The position numbers were made by a program, and so were the translations under genes. DNA of 64,000 nt from an uncultured Eubacteriales bacterium (lineage in GTDB: Bacteria; Bacillota; Clostridia; Lachnospirales; Lachnospiraceae): positions 144,265 to 208,264 of the forward strand of contig OMXJ01000003.1 of assembly GCA_900315015.1 (NCBI GenBank). The letters run 5' to 3'. Below the pieces are notes generated by a model that was not told the DNA's origin, made no database searches, and saw only the letters and a program-made list of their open reading frames with translations. Below are positions 63,845 to 64,000 of this stretch, piece after piece (position 1 is the stretch's first letter; the number at the start of each line of letters is the position of its first letter).

Positions 63845-63975
63845 TTGCATGTCAGAGATTTAACCGATATAATGTCATACAGACTATAGAAAGGAAGGTC
63901 TCAGAGACCCCTATATTGTTTGCCGACATTATACATCTCTGAGACCCATGGTATAAAACCATGGTTATTATAACA
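63845..63975 (+). ncRNA. Candidate small structured RNA at the right edge
   Basis: A promoter-like TTGCAT-17-TATAAT (63845-63873) is followed by two hairpins: GGTCTCAGAGA (63897) with TCTCTGAGACC (63936) around a 28-nt loop, and CCATGG-TATAAAA-CCATGG (63946-63964), which is followed by TTATTAT. There is no open frame. The class is unknown. Confidence 0.35.
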
Positions 63976-64000
63976 AAATACACGGTAAATTTCAACGAGG

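Overview
The window looks like chromosomal DNA from a low-GC, Gram-positive anaerobe. A Lachnospiraceae of the Butyrivibrio/Pseudobutyrivibrio type is the best guess. This is inference from AT-rich codon use, AGGAGG-type ribosome binding sites, textbook TTGACA/TATAAT promoters, T-tailed hairpin terminators, lipoprotein signal peptides and the gene content. No rRNA, no tRNA and no multi-repeat CRISPR array was seen.

Layout. 1-16.8 kb is mostly intact housekeeping and surface genes: a membrane GGDEF/EAL protein, MetA, a DUF523 protein, a uracil permease with two divergent uracil phosphoribosyltransferases, an esterase, a GH3 lipoprotein, two paralogous coiled-coil proteins, a PAS protein behind a structured leader, and a membrane protein with PASTA-like repeats. 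16.9-33.1 kb is an accessory island bracketed by two copies of an 82-bp repeat. It holds a broken ISAs1-like element, a broken zinc-finger gene, a four-gene restriction-modification operon (two D12-class adenine methylases, an AlwI-like endonuclease, and a DUF262 protein with a RAMA-like C-terminus), a SymE-like toxin, an aldo/keto reductase, and AAA-ATPase/nuclease genes of which one is decayed. 33.2-41.6 kb has a DUF3990 ADP-ribosyltransferase-like gene with its partner, then apparently native genes (PRTase-like, YbjN-like, DUF697 GTPase, trigger-factor-like lipoprotein, BspA-like surface protein).

41.6-49.1 kb is a second accessory zone with visibly higher GC: fragments (NUDIX, DUF4926-like, integrase), a zeta-like toxin with antitoxin, and a two-component system with an ABC exporter. 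49.4-54.2 kb is one very large gene joining a DEDD exonuclease-like module, a RecQ helicase and a UvrD-like helicase. 54.2-60.2 kb contains a duplicated hipB locus (one copy has lost hipA), a Fic gene, an HD hydrolase and azlCD. 60.4-64 kb holds a decayed CoiA-like gene, a lipoprotein gene between 143-bp direct repeats, a ComEC-like secreted metallo-beta-lactamase and a possible small structured RNA.

The points most worth a second look are the methylase/AlwI/DUF262-RAMA operon, the pairs of GCCGTACGGC palindromes spaced exactly 40 bp at three loci (two are hipB promoters), the retained solitary HipB, the 186-nt structured leader before the PAS gene, the exonuclease-RecQ-UvrD fusion, and the hairpin RNA at the right edge.
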